Source of the DNA: Deltaproteobacteria bacterium
Lineage (GTDB): Bacteria; Myxococcota_A; UBA9160; UBA6930
Assembly: GCA_029261815.1 (NCBI GenBank)
Contig: JAJDAQ010000012.1
Coordinates: forward strand, 1 to 46,967
Direction: 5' to 3'
Length of the DNA: 46,967 nt
Made by a program: the position numbers and the translations under genes. This document shows positions 7,039 to 15,846 of the stretch, in pieces. Under the pieces are notes generated by a model that was not told the DNA's origin, did no database searches, and saw only the letters and a program-made list of their open reading frames with translations. Within the stretch, counting starts at the first letter, position 1; every line of letters starts with the position of its first letter.

Positions 7039-9225
7039 ATGACTGCCCGCGAACTGTTCCAGCGTCACAGCCGCGATGCGGGCCTGTTCGCGATCCCGAT
7101 GGCTCCGCTCGCCGCCGCGTATCTGGCCGAAACGCTTGACCTCGATCCGGAGGGATGGAAACGCATCCTGGTCGCCGTGGGGGTCCTGGTCTGGCCCTTC
7201 TTCGGGGCCGGAATCTGGTGGCAGCGCAGGGTCGCGTCGTCGTTCTTCGATTGGCTCGATGGCAAGTCCACGAAGCCGGTGGAAGCCGTGCTGATCGAGG
7301 CGATTCGCGCACCGTTCCAGATCATGCTCTCCGGCTTCGCTACCTGGGTCGCGGGTGGCGCCCTGATCGTGGCCGTCGGGCTCGCTGGCGTCTCGGGATT
7401 CGGCGGGCTCGAAGCCTTCGCCACACTCGCGTGCGCCGGAGGTGCTGGGATGCTCTCCGGCTTCTTCAGTTACGCGAACTGGAAGCGTCTCACGCGGGCA
7501 GACATGCGGCGGCTGGTCGAAGAAGCGGGCGCCGAAGCCCGCGAACGCAATGTGATGCGGGTTTCGCTGCTGGTCAAGCTGCAGGCGGCATTCCTCGCAA
7601 CCGGAATGATGCCACTGCTTCTTGCAGTCTTCCTGGTTCAGTCACATACGGCCGCTCTCCTTGCACCGCTGCTAGGCGTTGCGGCAGTGAGTGCGACCTT
7701 CTCGTTCGTGCTGGCCTGGGCGATCGCGCGAGAAATGACCGAGACGATGAAGCTGCTGTCGGATTCGTTGACGCGGGCTGCCAACGGGGACCTCCGCGAG
7801 CCTTCCTGGATCGAGACCGACGACGAGATAGGACGCGTTGCCCGGGCGGGGGATCGGCTGATCTCCGAGCTGCGAGACGCGCTCGTCGGGCTGACGGCAA
7901 CGACCGATGCCGTCGACCGAGCGGCCGAGGGTCTCGAGGAGGTCGCCGGAGACGTGATTGGTCACGCCGGTGCGACCCGGCGGGATACCGCGCGCGCAGT
8001 CGAGGCCATGGGGGATATCGACACGCAGGGACGCGGAATCGCGGCGCAGGCCGATGGCCTCATGTCCTCGGTCCACGAGTCCGTTTCTTCGGTGGGTGAG
8101 TTGACCGCAACGGGTGCCGAAGTCCATGAACTCGCGGCGCGCGTGGCAGACGAGATGAATACATCGGTGTCAGCGCTCCAGCAGATCGCGGCCAGCTCGA
8201 GCCGTATCGCCGGGGCCGCCGACGAGCTGACGTCATCGGCCCAGGCCGCGAGCAACGCGACCACGCAGCTGGAAGCGTCGGTAAGCGGAATTGACGAGCG
8301 CGCCCGAGCGGCCCAGGAGATGGCGGCTGCCGTCGCCGAGCTCTCCGATCGGGGTCGGGCAGCCGTTTCCTCGGTGGGGCAGGGCGTGCGGCAGATCGAC
8401 CGCTCGGTTGCCGAGAACGACCGGGTCGCGGCGTCGCTCCGGGAACGCGTCGACGACATTGGCGCCGTGATCACCGTCATCGATGAGGTTGCGAACACGA
8501 CACAGCTCCTGTCCCTGAACGCTGCGATCATCGCGGCCCAGGCAGGGGAAGACGGGAAGGCCTTCGGTGTCGTCGCCGGTGAGGTGAAACTGCTCGCCTC
8601 ACGTGTCAGCGACCAGACCCGGGAAGTCGAGAAGATCATCGCCGCCATCTCCAGCGCCGCGGTCGAAGCCGCTACGTCATCCGAGGCGAATCGCCGTGCG
8701 GTTGCCGAAGGCATGCGACGCGCACAGGAGGCCGAGAAGGCGCTGGACGAAATTTCGGAAGCCGCAGCATCGAGCGGGGACCATGCCGGTGCCATCGAAG
8801 AGGTTCTCTCCGAGCATTCCCAAGGCGCGAGGCACTTGCTCTCGCTGGTGGGTGCGGTGGCCGACGAGGCGGGGCGCATTGCCGAGAACGCTTCAGAGCA
8901 GCTCGCGAGCCAGGCGGAGGCGCTGTCAGCCGCCGAAGCGGTCCGTGAAGCCGCTCAGTCGGTTCATCGGAGCGCAGAGGAACAATCGCGGAGCCTCACC
9001 TTCCTCCGGGAGGGAGCAGACTCCGTCGAGCGTTCGTGTGAGGAGATCCAGGGCGCGTTGGTCTCGCAGGCGGCGATCTCCCATCAGTCGGTCACGCTAT
9101 TGGCCGACGTTTCGGGCCGCGCGGATCAGAGCACCAGCGCGATGGACGAATTCGCTCGCGCGATTGCAGACCTGCGCGATCGGAGTGCCGCTATGCGAGG
9201 TCTGATCGCGCGCTTCAAGACCTGA
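7039..9225 (+). CDS. Methyl-accepting chemotaxis protein-like receptor, multi-TM N-terminus, no periplasmic sensor
   Basis: 728 residues. About five hydrophobic segments occupy residues 43-62, 93-117, 121-143, 176-198 and 203-227, with short connecting loops, so there is no room for a periplasmic ligand domain. A HAMP-like stretch follows (about 228-280: 'LTRAANGDLREPSWIETDDEIGRVARAGDRLI'), then a long coiled coil. The hairpin tip lies near residue 485-515 ('QLLSLNAAIIAAQAGEDGKAFGVVAGEVKLLA'-like). Relative to enterobacterial receptors, several tip residues differ: Phe to Asn, Glu to Ile and Arg to Gln at the positions of E. coli Tsr F373, E385 and R388. No che genes are nearby. The start has no strong RBS, but no better start exists in frame. 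Confidence 0.85.
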   Translation: MTARELFQRHSRDAGLFAIPMAPLAAAYLAETLDLDPEGWKRILVAVGVLVWPFFGAGIWWQRRVASSFFDWLDGKSTKPVEAVLIEAIRAPFQIMLSGFATWVAGGALIVAVGLAGVSGFGGLEAFATLACAGGAGMLSGFFSYANWKRLTRADMRRLVEEAGAEARERNVMRVSLLVKLQAAFLATGMMPLLLAVFLVQSHTAALLAPLLGVAAVSATFSFVLAWAIAREMTETMKLLSDSLTRAANGDLREPSWIETDDEIGRVARAGDRLISELRDALVGLTATTDAVDRAAEGLEEVAGDVIGHAGATRRDTARAVEAMGDIDTQGRGIAAQADGLMSSVHESVSSVGELTATGAEVHELAARVADEMNTSVSALQQIAASSSRIAGAADELTSSAQAASNATTQLEASVSGIDERARAAQEMAAAVAELSDRGRAAVSSVGQGVRQIDRSVAENDRVAASLRERVDDIGAVITVIDEVANTTQLLSLNAAIIAAQAGEDGKAFGVVAGEVKLLASRVSDQTREVEKIIAAISSAAVEAATSSEANRRAVAEGMRRAQEAEKALDEISEAAASSGDHAGAIEEVLSEHSQGARHLLSLVGAVADEAGRIAENASEQLASQAEALSAAEAVREAAQSVHRSAEEQSRSLTFLREGADSVERSCEEIQGALVSQAAISHQSVTLLADVSGRADQSTSAMDEFARAIADLRDRSAAMRGLIARFKT

Positions 9226-9251
9226 GCCGCCCGGGATGGCTCGCCGATGCC

Positions 9252-9701
9252 TCATGCTCCAGCGGTGCGGGCAACCAGGAGCGTCACTTCCTGGGTCAGG
9301 ACGGTCTGTGCCGCGGAATCCTGGAGCGAGTCACGGAGCGTGATGATCCCCCGATCTGGCTTGCTCGACGAGGGTCGCGCGTCGATACACTCAGTCGTGT
9401 AGGTCAGCGTTTCGCCAGCGCGCGCGGGATTCGGAAAGCGGACGGCGTCCTTCCCCAGCATGGCCAACACCTGGATCTGCGCGTCGTGATCAAAGAATAG
9501 ACGCGTGCAGATGGCAAAGAGATGCAGGGACGAAGCCGTCAGCCCTCCGTAGATCGACTCTCTCGCCGCGGCTTCACTCGTGTGAAAGGGCTGTGGGTCC
9601 CACTCCTGGGCGAACGCGATGACATCGGATGGCACCAGGACGAAGGTCCCGATGTGGCTCCTCCAGCCGACGGGAATGTCATCGAAGTAGGTGCGCGCCA
9701 T
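9252..9701 (-). CDS. MaoC-like hotdog-fold protein
   Basis: A 149-residue single hotdog domain. It starts with 'YFDDIPVGWRSHIGTFVLVPSDVIAFAQEWDPQPFHTSEAAA' type sequence, where 'DPQPFH' corresponds to the D-x-N-P-x-H active-site turn of R-specific enoyl-CoA hydratases, followed by 'IYGGLTASSLHLFAI' on the long helix and 'NPARAGETLTY', the usual strand pair. The Asn of the D-x-N-P-x-H motif is Gln and the following HG is GG, so catalysis is plausible but not certain. It faces an enoyl-CoA hydratase gene (87 bases between starts), suggesting a shared role in acyl-CoA turnover. The tail converges on the chemoreceptor gene. Confidence 0.8.
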   Translation of the reverse strand: MARTYFDDIPVGWRSHIGTFVLVPSDVIAFAQEWDPQPFHTSEAAARESIYGGLTASSLHLFAICTRLFFDHDAQIQVLAMLGKDAVRFPNPARAGETLTYTTECIDARPSSSKPDRGIITLRDSLQDSAAQTVLTQEVTLLVARTAGA

Positions 9702-9788
9702 GGGTGCAGGCTATCGGTCAGGCTGCGCGCCATCCAGCGATGCCTCAGAAGCTGGGATATCCTGCCGGCCCGACTTCTGGAGGTCTCG

Positions 9789-10574
9789 ATGGCTGATTCG
9801 CTGTTGGTCGAGAACGATGGCGGCGTCTTGACGCTGACGAACAACGACGCGCCGCTCAACCGCATGACGTTCGAGTACATGGATGCGTTGGAAGAGGCGG
9901 TCAACGACGCCGCAGCCGACCCGGCAGTGCGGGTGCTGGTGTTCACCGCCGCGGGCGACAAGGATTTTTCGGTCGGGATGGACCTGAAACAACTCCAGGC
10001 TGGAGCGAAAGCCAGGGGCGGTCCCGATGCAGTCTTCGATCAGCGTCTCCGGGTGCTGCGCGCCATCGAGACGATGTCGAAACCATCGATCGCAACGTTA
10101 TTCGGTTATTGCCTTGGCGGCGGCCTGGAACTTCCACTCGCGTGCCATTTTCGGCTGGCGGCCGAGGAGGGCGCACGGATCGGCTTGCCGGAACTCGACC
10201 TCGGAAGCGTTCCGGCCTGGGGAGGAACTGCCCGGCTCACCCGCTGCGTCGGCCGAGATCAAGCACTCGACATGATCCTTCGCGCGAAGAAGATCAGTGG
10301 CCCGGAGGCCCTGCGAATCGGTCTCGTTCAAGAGGTCCATCCGCTCGCGAAGCTCAAGGATGCAGCTCAGGCCCTCGCGCGTGAGCTCGCGTCGATGCCG
10401 CCGGTCGCGGTCGCCGGCGTCCTCGAAGCGGTTGTCGGCGCCGGGTCCGCGCCACTCGACGAAGCGCTCGCTGTGGAGCGGCGGGCCGTCCATCGCTGCG
10501 CTCGGACGAAAGACCAGATCGAGGGGATGGTGGCGTTCATGGAGAAGCGCCGTCCGGTATTCACAGGCGAGTAG
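9789..10574 (+). CDS. Enoyl-CoA hydratase/isomerase (crotonase family)
   Basis: 261 residues, normal crotonase length. The oxyanion-hole segments are 'FSVGMDLKQLQ' (about 60-70) and 'FGYCLGGGLELPLACHFRLA' (about 105-124). Both catalytic glutamates of classical hydratases are present: E114 in GGGLEL and E135 in GLPELDLG, followed by 'PAWGGTARL'. This supports true trans-2-enoyl-CoA hydration. The ATG at 9789 is preceded by CTGGAGG at good spacing; a longer frame to 9522 only overlaps the MaoC gene on the other strand. Divergent from the MaoC-like gene, convergent with the PQQ dehydrogenase gene. Acyl substrate unknown. Confidence 0.9.
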   Translation: MADSLLVENDGGVLTLTNNDAPLNRMTFEYMDALEEAVNDAAADPAVRVLVFTAAGDKDFSVGMDLKQLQAGAKARGGPDAVFDQRLRVLRAIETMSKPSIATLFGYCLGGGLELPLACHFRLAAEEGARIGLPELDLGSVPAWGGTARLTRCVGRDQALDMILRAKKISGPEALRIGLVQEVHPLAKLKDAAQALARELASMPPVAVAGVLEAVVGAGSAPLDEALAVERRAVHRCARTKDQIEGMVAFMEKRRPVFTGE

Positions 10575-10600
10575 GGGAACCCTCTTCGAGATTCGATCGC

Positions 10601-12589
10601 CTAACGTTCACCATCCGGGAGTGCGTACGCGATGATCCAGTCGCCGAGTTCCGAGTCGACGCCGATGTGTCCGCCGGGCGCGACGACCAGGATCTGTCGC
10701 TCGTCTCCGGGGAGTTGATAGGTGACCGGCCCGGCGTGGAGGCCGGCGGGCAGATCGATGGAAGTGATGAGTTCGCCGTTCGCCGCATCGTGCACGCGAA
10801 CAACGGACTCCGGTGTTCCGCCATGGAAGATCAGGCCGCTTCCGGTGGAGAGCGCGGGACCGAACACCTTGTTGCCGGGCAGGTCGGGTCGGCTGGAAGC
10901 CGGAGCGCGCCAGGCGATCTCGCCCGCCCGCAGGTCGATTCCGACCAGCATTCCCCAAGGCGGCCGATTGCACGGGATGCCGTCTATCGCGAAGTTCATT
11001 CTCCCGCCCAGTGGATTCAGCTGGTAACGAAGGCCGGTGCCGCGCCCGGTCAGGATGAACCAGAGCCCCCGGACGAGTCCTGACATCGGCCGCGCATCGT
11101 TGCGGTTGACGTTGGCGTCGGAGATCCGATCGAGGGTGACTCGATGAGCGATGTTATTCACGGGGACGACCAGGAGCTGTCGCTCCGGGTCCCAGGTCGC
11201 GCCCGACCAGTTGGCTCCACCTGCGGAGTAGGGGTAGACGAGCGTGGGCTCGGTGGACGCCGGGGTGAAGAAGCCTTCGTTTCGCAGCTGGCGAAATTGT
11301 TTGAGACAAGCCGCCCGTTCAGGATGGTCTTCCCAAAGGTCGGCCTCGCTCATCGTCTGCGGGACCATCGCAGGAGGAGCCGTCGGGAACGGCTGCGTCG
11401 GCGAGGGCATTTCCTCCGGGAGGGGACTCATGGGAACGTCGCGCTCCTCGATCGGCCAGATCGGTTCGCCGGTTTCCCGGTCGAAGACAAAGACGAAGCC
11501 TTGTTTCGTCGGCAGGGCGACGGCGTCACGGGGACCGCCGGCGTGATCGAGCGTGACCAGCACCGGGGGTGACGCCAGGTCGTAGTCCCACAGGTCGTGG
11601 TGCACGGTCTGGAAGTGCCACCGTCTTTCGCCGGTCTCGGCGTCGAGCACCACGAGCGAGTCGCTGAAGAGGTTGTCGCCGGGCCGGTCGCCTCCGAAAT
11701 AGTCGGGGCTCGGCGTCGAGACCGGGAGGAAGACCAGCCCGCGTTCGAGGTCGGCCGTGATCGTGGTCCAGACGTTGGCGGCGCCCGAACGATCGCCGCC
11801 GCTGGGCCAACTTTCGGATCCCGGCTCTCCCGGCAGCGGGATGGTGTGGAACGTCCACCGGAGTTCGCCGCTGCGTGCGTCGTAGCCGCGCACGCGGCCG
11901 GAGGGTGCCTGCCGTCGAACGGTGTCCGCGATCGACGAACCGACGACAACGACGTCGCCGACCACGGTCGGCGGAGACGTCATGTTGTATTCGTGCGGAT
12001 CGATGAGTGGAACGATGTCGGCGCGAAGGTCGACGGTACCGTCCTCTCCGAACCCGGTGCACGGTTCCCCCGTCCCTGAATCGAGCGCGATCAGGCGGGC
12101 GTCCAGGGTCGCCAGGAATACGCGGGCGGTGCAGGCGTCCGGAACAGTCGCGGTCTCGTCGCTCCACGCGGCGACGCCGCGGTTGATGATCATGTTCGCG
12201 TAGAGGTCGCCGAGATCGATGGCAGGGTCGTAGGCCCACTGCTCGGTCCCTGTGGCCGCGTCCAGCGAGATCACACGGTTGAACGGTGTCGTGAAGATCA
12301 GCTGCCGGCCAACGACGATGGGTGTCGATTCGAATGCTGTGCCCCGGTTGGTCCGCGCTGGGTGCAGCGGGACGTCCTGGAAATCGCCGTGCTGGTAGGT
12401 CCACAGCACCTCGAGGTCGCCGACATTCGAGCGATCGATCTGTCGCAGCGCTGAATAACGTCCTCCACCCGCGGAGCCCTCGGTGTGGGTCCAGGTGCCT
12501 TCGGCGCTGAGGGAGACGGCTGCGCCCATCATCGCGAGGACCGCGCATGCGACTTGAGGGCACCTTCGGAGTCTGGCAAGAGACTTCAT
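10601..12589 (-). CDS. PQQ-dependent dehydrogenase (quinoprotein glucose-dehydrogenase-like), exported
   Basis: 662 residues with a Sec signal peptide (basic start, then 'CAVLAMMGAAVSLSAEG' about 14-30). The mature part is an eight-bladed quinoprotein propeller: repeated 'LDAATGTEQWAYDP', 'YDARSGELRWTFHT', 'LDAETGERRWHFQ' and 'FDRETGEPIWPIEER' blades. The sequence 'VHHDLWDYDLASPPVLV' and 'TKQGFVFVFDRETGEPIWPIEE' closely match membrane glucose-dehydrogenase-type enzymes, but the N-terminal membrane domain of E. coli Gcd is missing, so it is probably a soluble periplasmic enzyme. No cytochrome c motif is present. The ATG at 12589 overlaps the TGA of the TetR gene (ATGA), so it is expressed and presumably controlled with it. 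Substrate (sugar or alcohol) not determined. Confidence 0.88.
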   Translation of the reverse strand: MKSLARLRRCPQVACAVLAMMGAAVSLSAEGTWTHTEGSAGGGRYSALRQIDRSNVGDLEVLWTYQHGDFQDVPLHPARTNRGTAFESTPIVVGRQLIFTTPFNRVISLDAATGTEQWAYDPAIDLGDLYANMIINRGVAAWSDETATVPDACTARVFLATLDARLIALDSGTGEPCTGFGEDGTVDLRADIVPLIDPHEYNMTSPPTVVGDVVVVGSSIADTVRRQAPSGRVRGYDARSGELRWTFHTIPLPGEPGSESWPSGGDRSGAANVWTTITADLERGLVFLPVSTPSPDYFGGDRPGDNLFSDSLVVLDAETGERRWHFQTVHHDLWDYDLASPPVLVTLDHAGGPRDAVALPTKQGFVFVFDRETGEPIWPIEERDVPMSPLPEEMPSPTQPFPTAPPAMVPQTMSEADLWEDHPERAACLKQFRQLRNEGFFTPASTEPTLVYPYSAGGANWSGATWDPERQLLVVPVNNIAHRVTLDRISDANVNRNDARPMSGLVRGLWFILTGRGTGLRYQLNPLGGRMNFAIDGIPCNRPPWGMLVGIDLRAGEIAWRAPASSRPDLPGNKVFGPALSTGSGLIFHGGTPESVVRVHDAANGELITSIDLPAGLHAGPVTYQLPGDERQILVVAPGGHIGVDSELGDWIIAYALPDGER

Positions 12590-13302
12590 CCGTCTTCTCC
12601 TTCGAGAATTCCGTGCGAAACGAAACGCACGAGAATCCGGTGGGCGCGGGCTTCGTCGATCTGCTGGGGCGCCGGGTCGCCGAGTCGGTGGACGGCCCAC
12701 ATCGTGAGCGTCTCGAGGACGAGACGTGCCTGGACCCGGATATCCTCGGACGCAGGAATCAGGCCTTGCTGAGATCGCTTCTCGAGGTAGGCCGCGACCT
12801 TCTCCATGATGCGGACGCGGCCCTCCCGGTACCAGATCTCGGCCAGCGCCGGCAGATCATGGGCACAGCGCTCGACGAATCGGATCTCGTGTCGATTGGC
12901 CTCGAGCAGGCTGAGCAGTTCCTCGACGATCTCCCGGACCTCGTCGTGGATCCGGGCGGGTCGCGGTCGTTTCTGGCGAGTCGCGGCGTCGAGTCGTGGC
13001 GTGGCCACCTTGGCTTCGATGGATCGCGCGACGGCATCGACGACCTCAGCCATGCCGGGCGATCGGACTGGCAGCAACGCCGGTTCCGCGATCGGTCGCA
13101 GGGTGGAAGCCAGGCTCCCGACCACGGCGGCGAGCAAGGCTTCCTTGCTTTCGACGTAGCGGTAGAGCGTGCCCTTCGAGACGCCCATGGCGCTCGCGAC
13201 GTCGTCCATCTGCGTCTGGTCGAAGCCGTCCCGGGCGAAAAGTTCCTGGGCGGTTCGCAGCAGCTGGTCGAAGCGGTCGGTCGGGGCAACTCTCGGAGCC
13301 AT
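12586..13302 (-). CDS. TetR/AcrR family transcriptional regulator
   Basis: 238 residues. The N-terminal HTH reads 'LLRTAQELFARDGFDQTQMDDVASAMGVSKGTLYRYVESKEALLAAVV' (about residues 14-61), an excellent TetR match. The C-terminal region is helical and has a 'RIMEKVAAYLEKR' segment and a hydrophobic dimer interface. It is the promoter-proximal gene of a two-gene operon with the PQQ dehydrogenase, whose start overlaps its stop. A near-perfect palindrome lies 16 bases upstream of its start (13318-13336) in the promoter area, so autorepression together with control of the dehydrogenase is likely. Inducer unknown. Confidence 0.92.
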   Translation of the reverse strand: MAPRVAPTDRFDQLLRTAQELFARDGFDQTQMDDVASAMGVSKGTLYRYVESKEALLAAVVGSLASTLRPIAEPALLPVRSPGMAEVVDAVARSIEAKVATPRLDAATRQKRPRPARIHDEVREIVEELLSLLEANRHEIRFVERCAHDLPALAEIWYREGRVRIMEKVAAYLEKRSQQGLIPASEDIRVQARLVLETLTMWAVHRLGDPAPQQIDEARAHRILVRFVSHGILEGEDG

Positions 13303-13317
13303 GGAACAACGCTATGA

Positions 13318-13336
13318 TAACTGACTCGGTCAGTCA
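13318..13336. promoter_or_regulatory. TetR operator candidate upstream of tetR-PQQ dehydrogenase operon
   Basis: TAACTGAC, TCG, GTCAGTCA: 8-base half-sites with 7 of 8 matches around a 3-base centre (the inner ACTGAC/GTCAGT part is perfect). On the minus strand it reads TGACTGAC-CGA-GTCAGTTA and overlaps TTGACT (a -35-like hexamer) and TATCAT/TAGCGT (-10-like), only 16 bases from the ATG. Size and symmetry match many TetR-family operators. Confidence 0.6.
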
Positions 13337-13388
13337 ATAATGAGATGAGGATCCGACAAGCTCGCGCCCGGCCCCGCCAGCCGCCGGA

Positions 13389-15644
13389 TCAGCCCCTGGC
13401 GGCCCGTTCGCTCGCGCGTTGCTCGGCCTTCTCCCACATCCGCACGTAGCCCTCGGCGGACTTGAACAGCGGCTCGAGTTCCTGGTCGGTCACGCCGTCA
13501 TTCCGGACGTCTTCGATCAGCTCGGGAAGCAGGCCGATATGGACCAGGCCTTCGGTGTTGAAGTCGAGCACCCGGTTGCCGACCGACGGCGTGTCGAAGA
13601 CGACGTCTCCGGCGACCGATGTGAACGGATAGGTCACCGGGTCCGTCTGCGGCGCGCTGCATCCGCTATTCGGACCGAAGCGAGGCCCCGGGGCTCCTGC
13701 AAAGCCGTTGAGGTCGAAGCCGAAGCCCTCTGCCGGGAAGCCACCATTGTCGGTGATCAGTTGGATCCGCGATTGGAAGCCATCATCCATCGTTGCACTC
13801 GCGGAGGCCGACTGGCAGCGCCCGAAGCCGGACTTCGACACGCCGCCAATCGCATACAGGGCGCCGCCCCCATTGAGTCCGTGCGTCCCCGCCGCCGGGT
13901 AGTCGTATTGTTGAAGCGTCGAGAAGGCTTCGGCGTACGAGCGTCTCGGGAGATGGTCCAGCTCGATGATCATCCCGCGTCTCATCATCTCGTCGATCAG
14001 CAGGCGGCCAAGATCCGTCAGCCCCGCGTTCTGGCAGACCTGCTCTGTCCCCGGCGGCGATGAGATGAGGCCGAGGAACGGAACCAACGTGCCAATCGGG
14101 TTGGTCGCGAAACCGCTCGTGTCGTTCGGAGGGGCGGCCGCGTAATCGACGCGCGGTTGGTTCAGGGCCGAGAAGCTGACGGTTCCGTTGTCGAACGTCG
14201 TCGGGATGCTCGGATCACAGTCGGTGGTGAAGTTCGCGAAGTGGCCGGTCTGGATGAAGTTGCCGACTTCGATGAACTCCTTGTCCCCGTCTCCGGCCGA
14301 GAAGCCGTTGTCGTACTTGTGGACCGGGAACATCGCGCGCACGCCGCGGTCGTAGTAGTGGTCGAGCTTGGCCAAGACGTCGGCGGGGGAGCAGGCCTGG
14401 AAGGGCGCGCGCGGGACCAGGAAGCAATCGAACAGGTTCGAGGTCTCGATGCCGAGAATGACCGCGAGCTTGCCGTCTGCGATCGCGCTGCGCGCGGCTT
14501 CGGGGCTCGTGACGATGCGGAACCAGCCCTTTCCGGGGCCACCTTCCTGCGCGTCGATGTAGTCCTGCATTGCGTATGACTCGTCGAGGATGCGGTCCAC
14601 GGCGACCATGTCATTGCAGTCGTAACGTGTAGTCTGAACGTTTCCGCCCTTGATCAGGTCGCAGATGATCTGGTTCGTGGTGGCGTGCTGGACAACGAGA
14701 CGCAGGCCACCCAGATACGCGCGTTCGAGCCAGCGGTAGTACTGGACCTGGTGGGTGGAGCTTCCGGGCGCGTTCGGCCAGTCGGTAAACGTGGGCCATC
14801 CGGCGGTGGCGTGGTTTGCCGTTGGTGTCTGACCCAGCAGGAATGCCGTCAGGACGGCCGAGGAATCACCGCCGCGCGCGTCGAAGCCAAAGCCGAACAG
14901 ATCCTTGCGCCCCTCTGTGCCGTGATAGGTTGCGCAGTCCGCGAGCGCGTGCTCGACCCCGAGCGGGTGGAACGGTGAGCCATGAAAGATCCCGCCGCCG
15001 CCGAACGCGAAGTTCGAGAGGATGTGCGAGTGGGTGTCGACGATGCCGTAGAGCGATCCGTCCTCGAAAGCCGTTTGCGTGACCCGGCCGTCCGCATCCA
15101 GACTGGCTTCGGGGAACGGCGCGCAGTCATCGCTGCCGACGAGTTGGAGTGCTGCGGCGTCGTCGACGTTCGTGACCAGGGTCTGGTTCGCAACATAACG
15201 TCCCGACTTCAGGTGCCGGAGCCGGAGCGTTCGATCACGCCCCTGGCCGACGGCTTCGAGAGCCCAGGTCGCGCCGGACTCGAACGTGTCGTCCGCAAGC
15301 AGCACGTCCGACAGCAGTGCTCCCTGGCGCGCGAGGCCAGAGCCATCGGACACCAGGTGCTGGCCACTGGCGTCTCGGAGCAGATAGGTGCCGAGGCCGG
15401 ATGCCTTGAAGAAGAAGGGTTCGCCATCCTGCGGGCGTAGCGCCGCGAATGTGTAGCCGGCCCCATCGCTCGTGACGGTGAGGGCGCCTGCGAGGGATCG
15501 GTCGGGTTCCACCCACGCGACGGTGAAGCATTGACCGGCTGCACTGTAGACAGGGGCCGGCGCCGCCGAGGGTTCCTCCGTCTCCTCGCACGCCGTCAAG
15601 AAAAGCAACGAGAGACAGAAGACAAGCAGCAGCGGTCTGGACAT
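13389..15644 (-). CDS. Lipoprotein with beta-trefoil-like N-domain and membrane-dipeptidase (M19)-like hydrolase domain
   Basis: 751 residues from ATG 15644 (GGAAG 9 bases before). The signal peptide ends in a lipobox, 'LFLTAC', with Cys19, so the protein is lipid-anchored outside the inner membrane. Residues about 30-190 contain repeating strands ('YLLRDASGQHLVSDG', 'YVANQTLVTNVDDAAALQLVG') like fascin/trefoil domains. The main domain starts at 'GIVDTHSHILSNFAFGGG' with an H-x-H metal motif and includes 'GLRLVVQHATTNQ', 'AVILGIETSNLF', 'MIIELDHLPRRSY' and a C-terminal 'GLVHIGLLPELIEDVRNDG', resembling renal dipeptidase-like amidohydrolases. Cysteine content suits export. Catalytic assignment is by family only. 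The gene sits alone with its own leader. Confidence 0.75.
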   Translation of the reverse strand: MSRPLLLVFCLSLLFLTACEETEEPSAAPAPVYSAAGQCFTVAWVEPDRSLAGALTVTSDGAGYTFAALRPQDGEPFFFKASGLGTYLLRDASGQHLVSDGSGLARQGALLSDVLLADDTFESGATWALEAVGQGRDRTLRLRHLKSGRYVANQTLVTNVDDAAALQLVGSDDCAPFPEASLDADGRVTQTAFEDGSLYGIVDTHSHILSNFAFGGGGIFHGSPFHPLGVEHALADCATYHGTEGRKDLFGFGFDARGGDSSAVLTAFLLGQTPTANHATAGWPTFTDWPNAPGSSTHQVQYYRWLERAYLGGLRLVVQHATTNQIICDLIKGGNVQTTRYDCNDMVAVDRILDESYAMQDYIDAQEGGPGKGWFRIVTSPEAARSAIADGKLAVILGIETSNLFDCFLVPRAPFQACSPADVLAKLDHYYDRGVRAMFPVHKYDNGFSAGDGDKEFIEVGNFIQTGHFANFTTDCDPSIPTTFDNGTVSFSALNQPRVDYAAAPPNDTSGFATNPIGTLVPFLGLISSPPGTEQVCQNAGLTDLGRLLIDEMMRRGMIIELDHLPRRSYAEAFSTLQQYDYPAAGTHGLNGGGALYAIGGVSKSGFGRCQSASASATMDDGFQSRIQLITDNGGFPAEGFGFDLNGFAGAPGPRFGPNSGCSAPQTDPVTYPFTSVAGDVVFDTPSVGNRVLDFNTEGLVHIGLLPELIEDVRNDGVTDQELEPLFKSAEGYVRMWEKAEQRASERAARG

Positions 15645-15675
15645 CGCGGGAACTTCCAAAAAGGGTGTGGTCCCG

Positions 15676-15714
15676 GGTAGTTGGGGCATCTACCGGGCGG
15701 TAGGCGACTCTACC
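15676..15714 (-). promoter_or_regulatory. Four alternating GGTAG/CTACC blocks in the leader of the M19-like lipoprotein
   Basis: Read on the minus strand, GGTAG, CTACC, GGTAG and CTACC follow one another in 39 bases with spacers of 6, 4 and 9. They can form either two outer hairpins or one middle hairpin (CTACCG-CC-CGGTAG), about 32-70 bases before the ATG at 15644. As DNA it could equally be a pair of operator half-site palindromes. The rest of the 202-base gap (15645-15846) shows no gene, apart from a possible N-terminal extension of the forward gene. Confidence 0.35.
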
Positions 15715-15846
15715 TGATTTGCCCGACGGGTGGAAATAAACACGGATCGAGCGCAGGGACGTCACGCCGCTCGTTGCTTCCGGCGCACACCGGAAATAGC
15801 CTTGGCGCGCGCCGATGCCGACCCCTCCAGGCGCTACGAGGGACTG

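Noticed and set aside
7962..8879. 305-residue reverse open frame over the chemoreceptor
   Set aside because: Ser/Ala-rich mirror of the coiled-coil codons, no RBS or motif.
9223..9242. GAGCC/GGCTC hairpin after the chemoreceptor
   Set aside because: Five pairs, 9-base loop, no T-run; likely chance in GC-rich DNA.
10575..10600. Terminator between convergent enoyl-CoA hydratase and PQQ dehydrogenase genes
   Set aside because: No GC stem with T-tract.
12559..13317. Forward open frame antisense to the TetR gene
   Set aside because: Overlaps a gene with a textbook HTH; no motif of its own.
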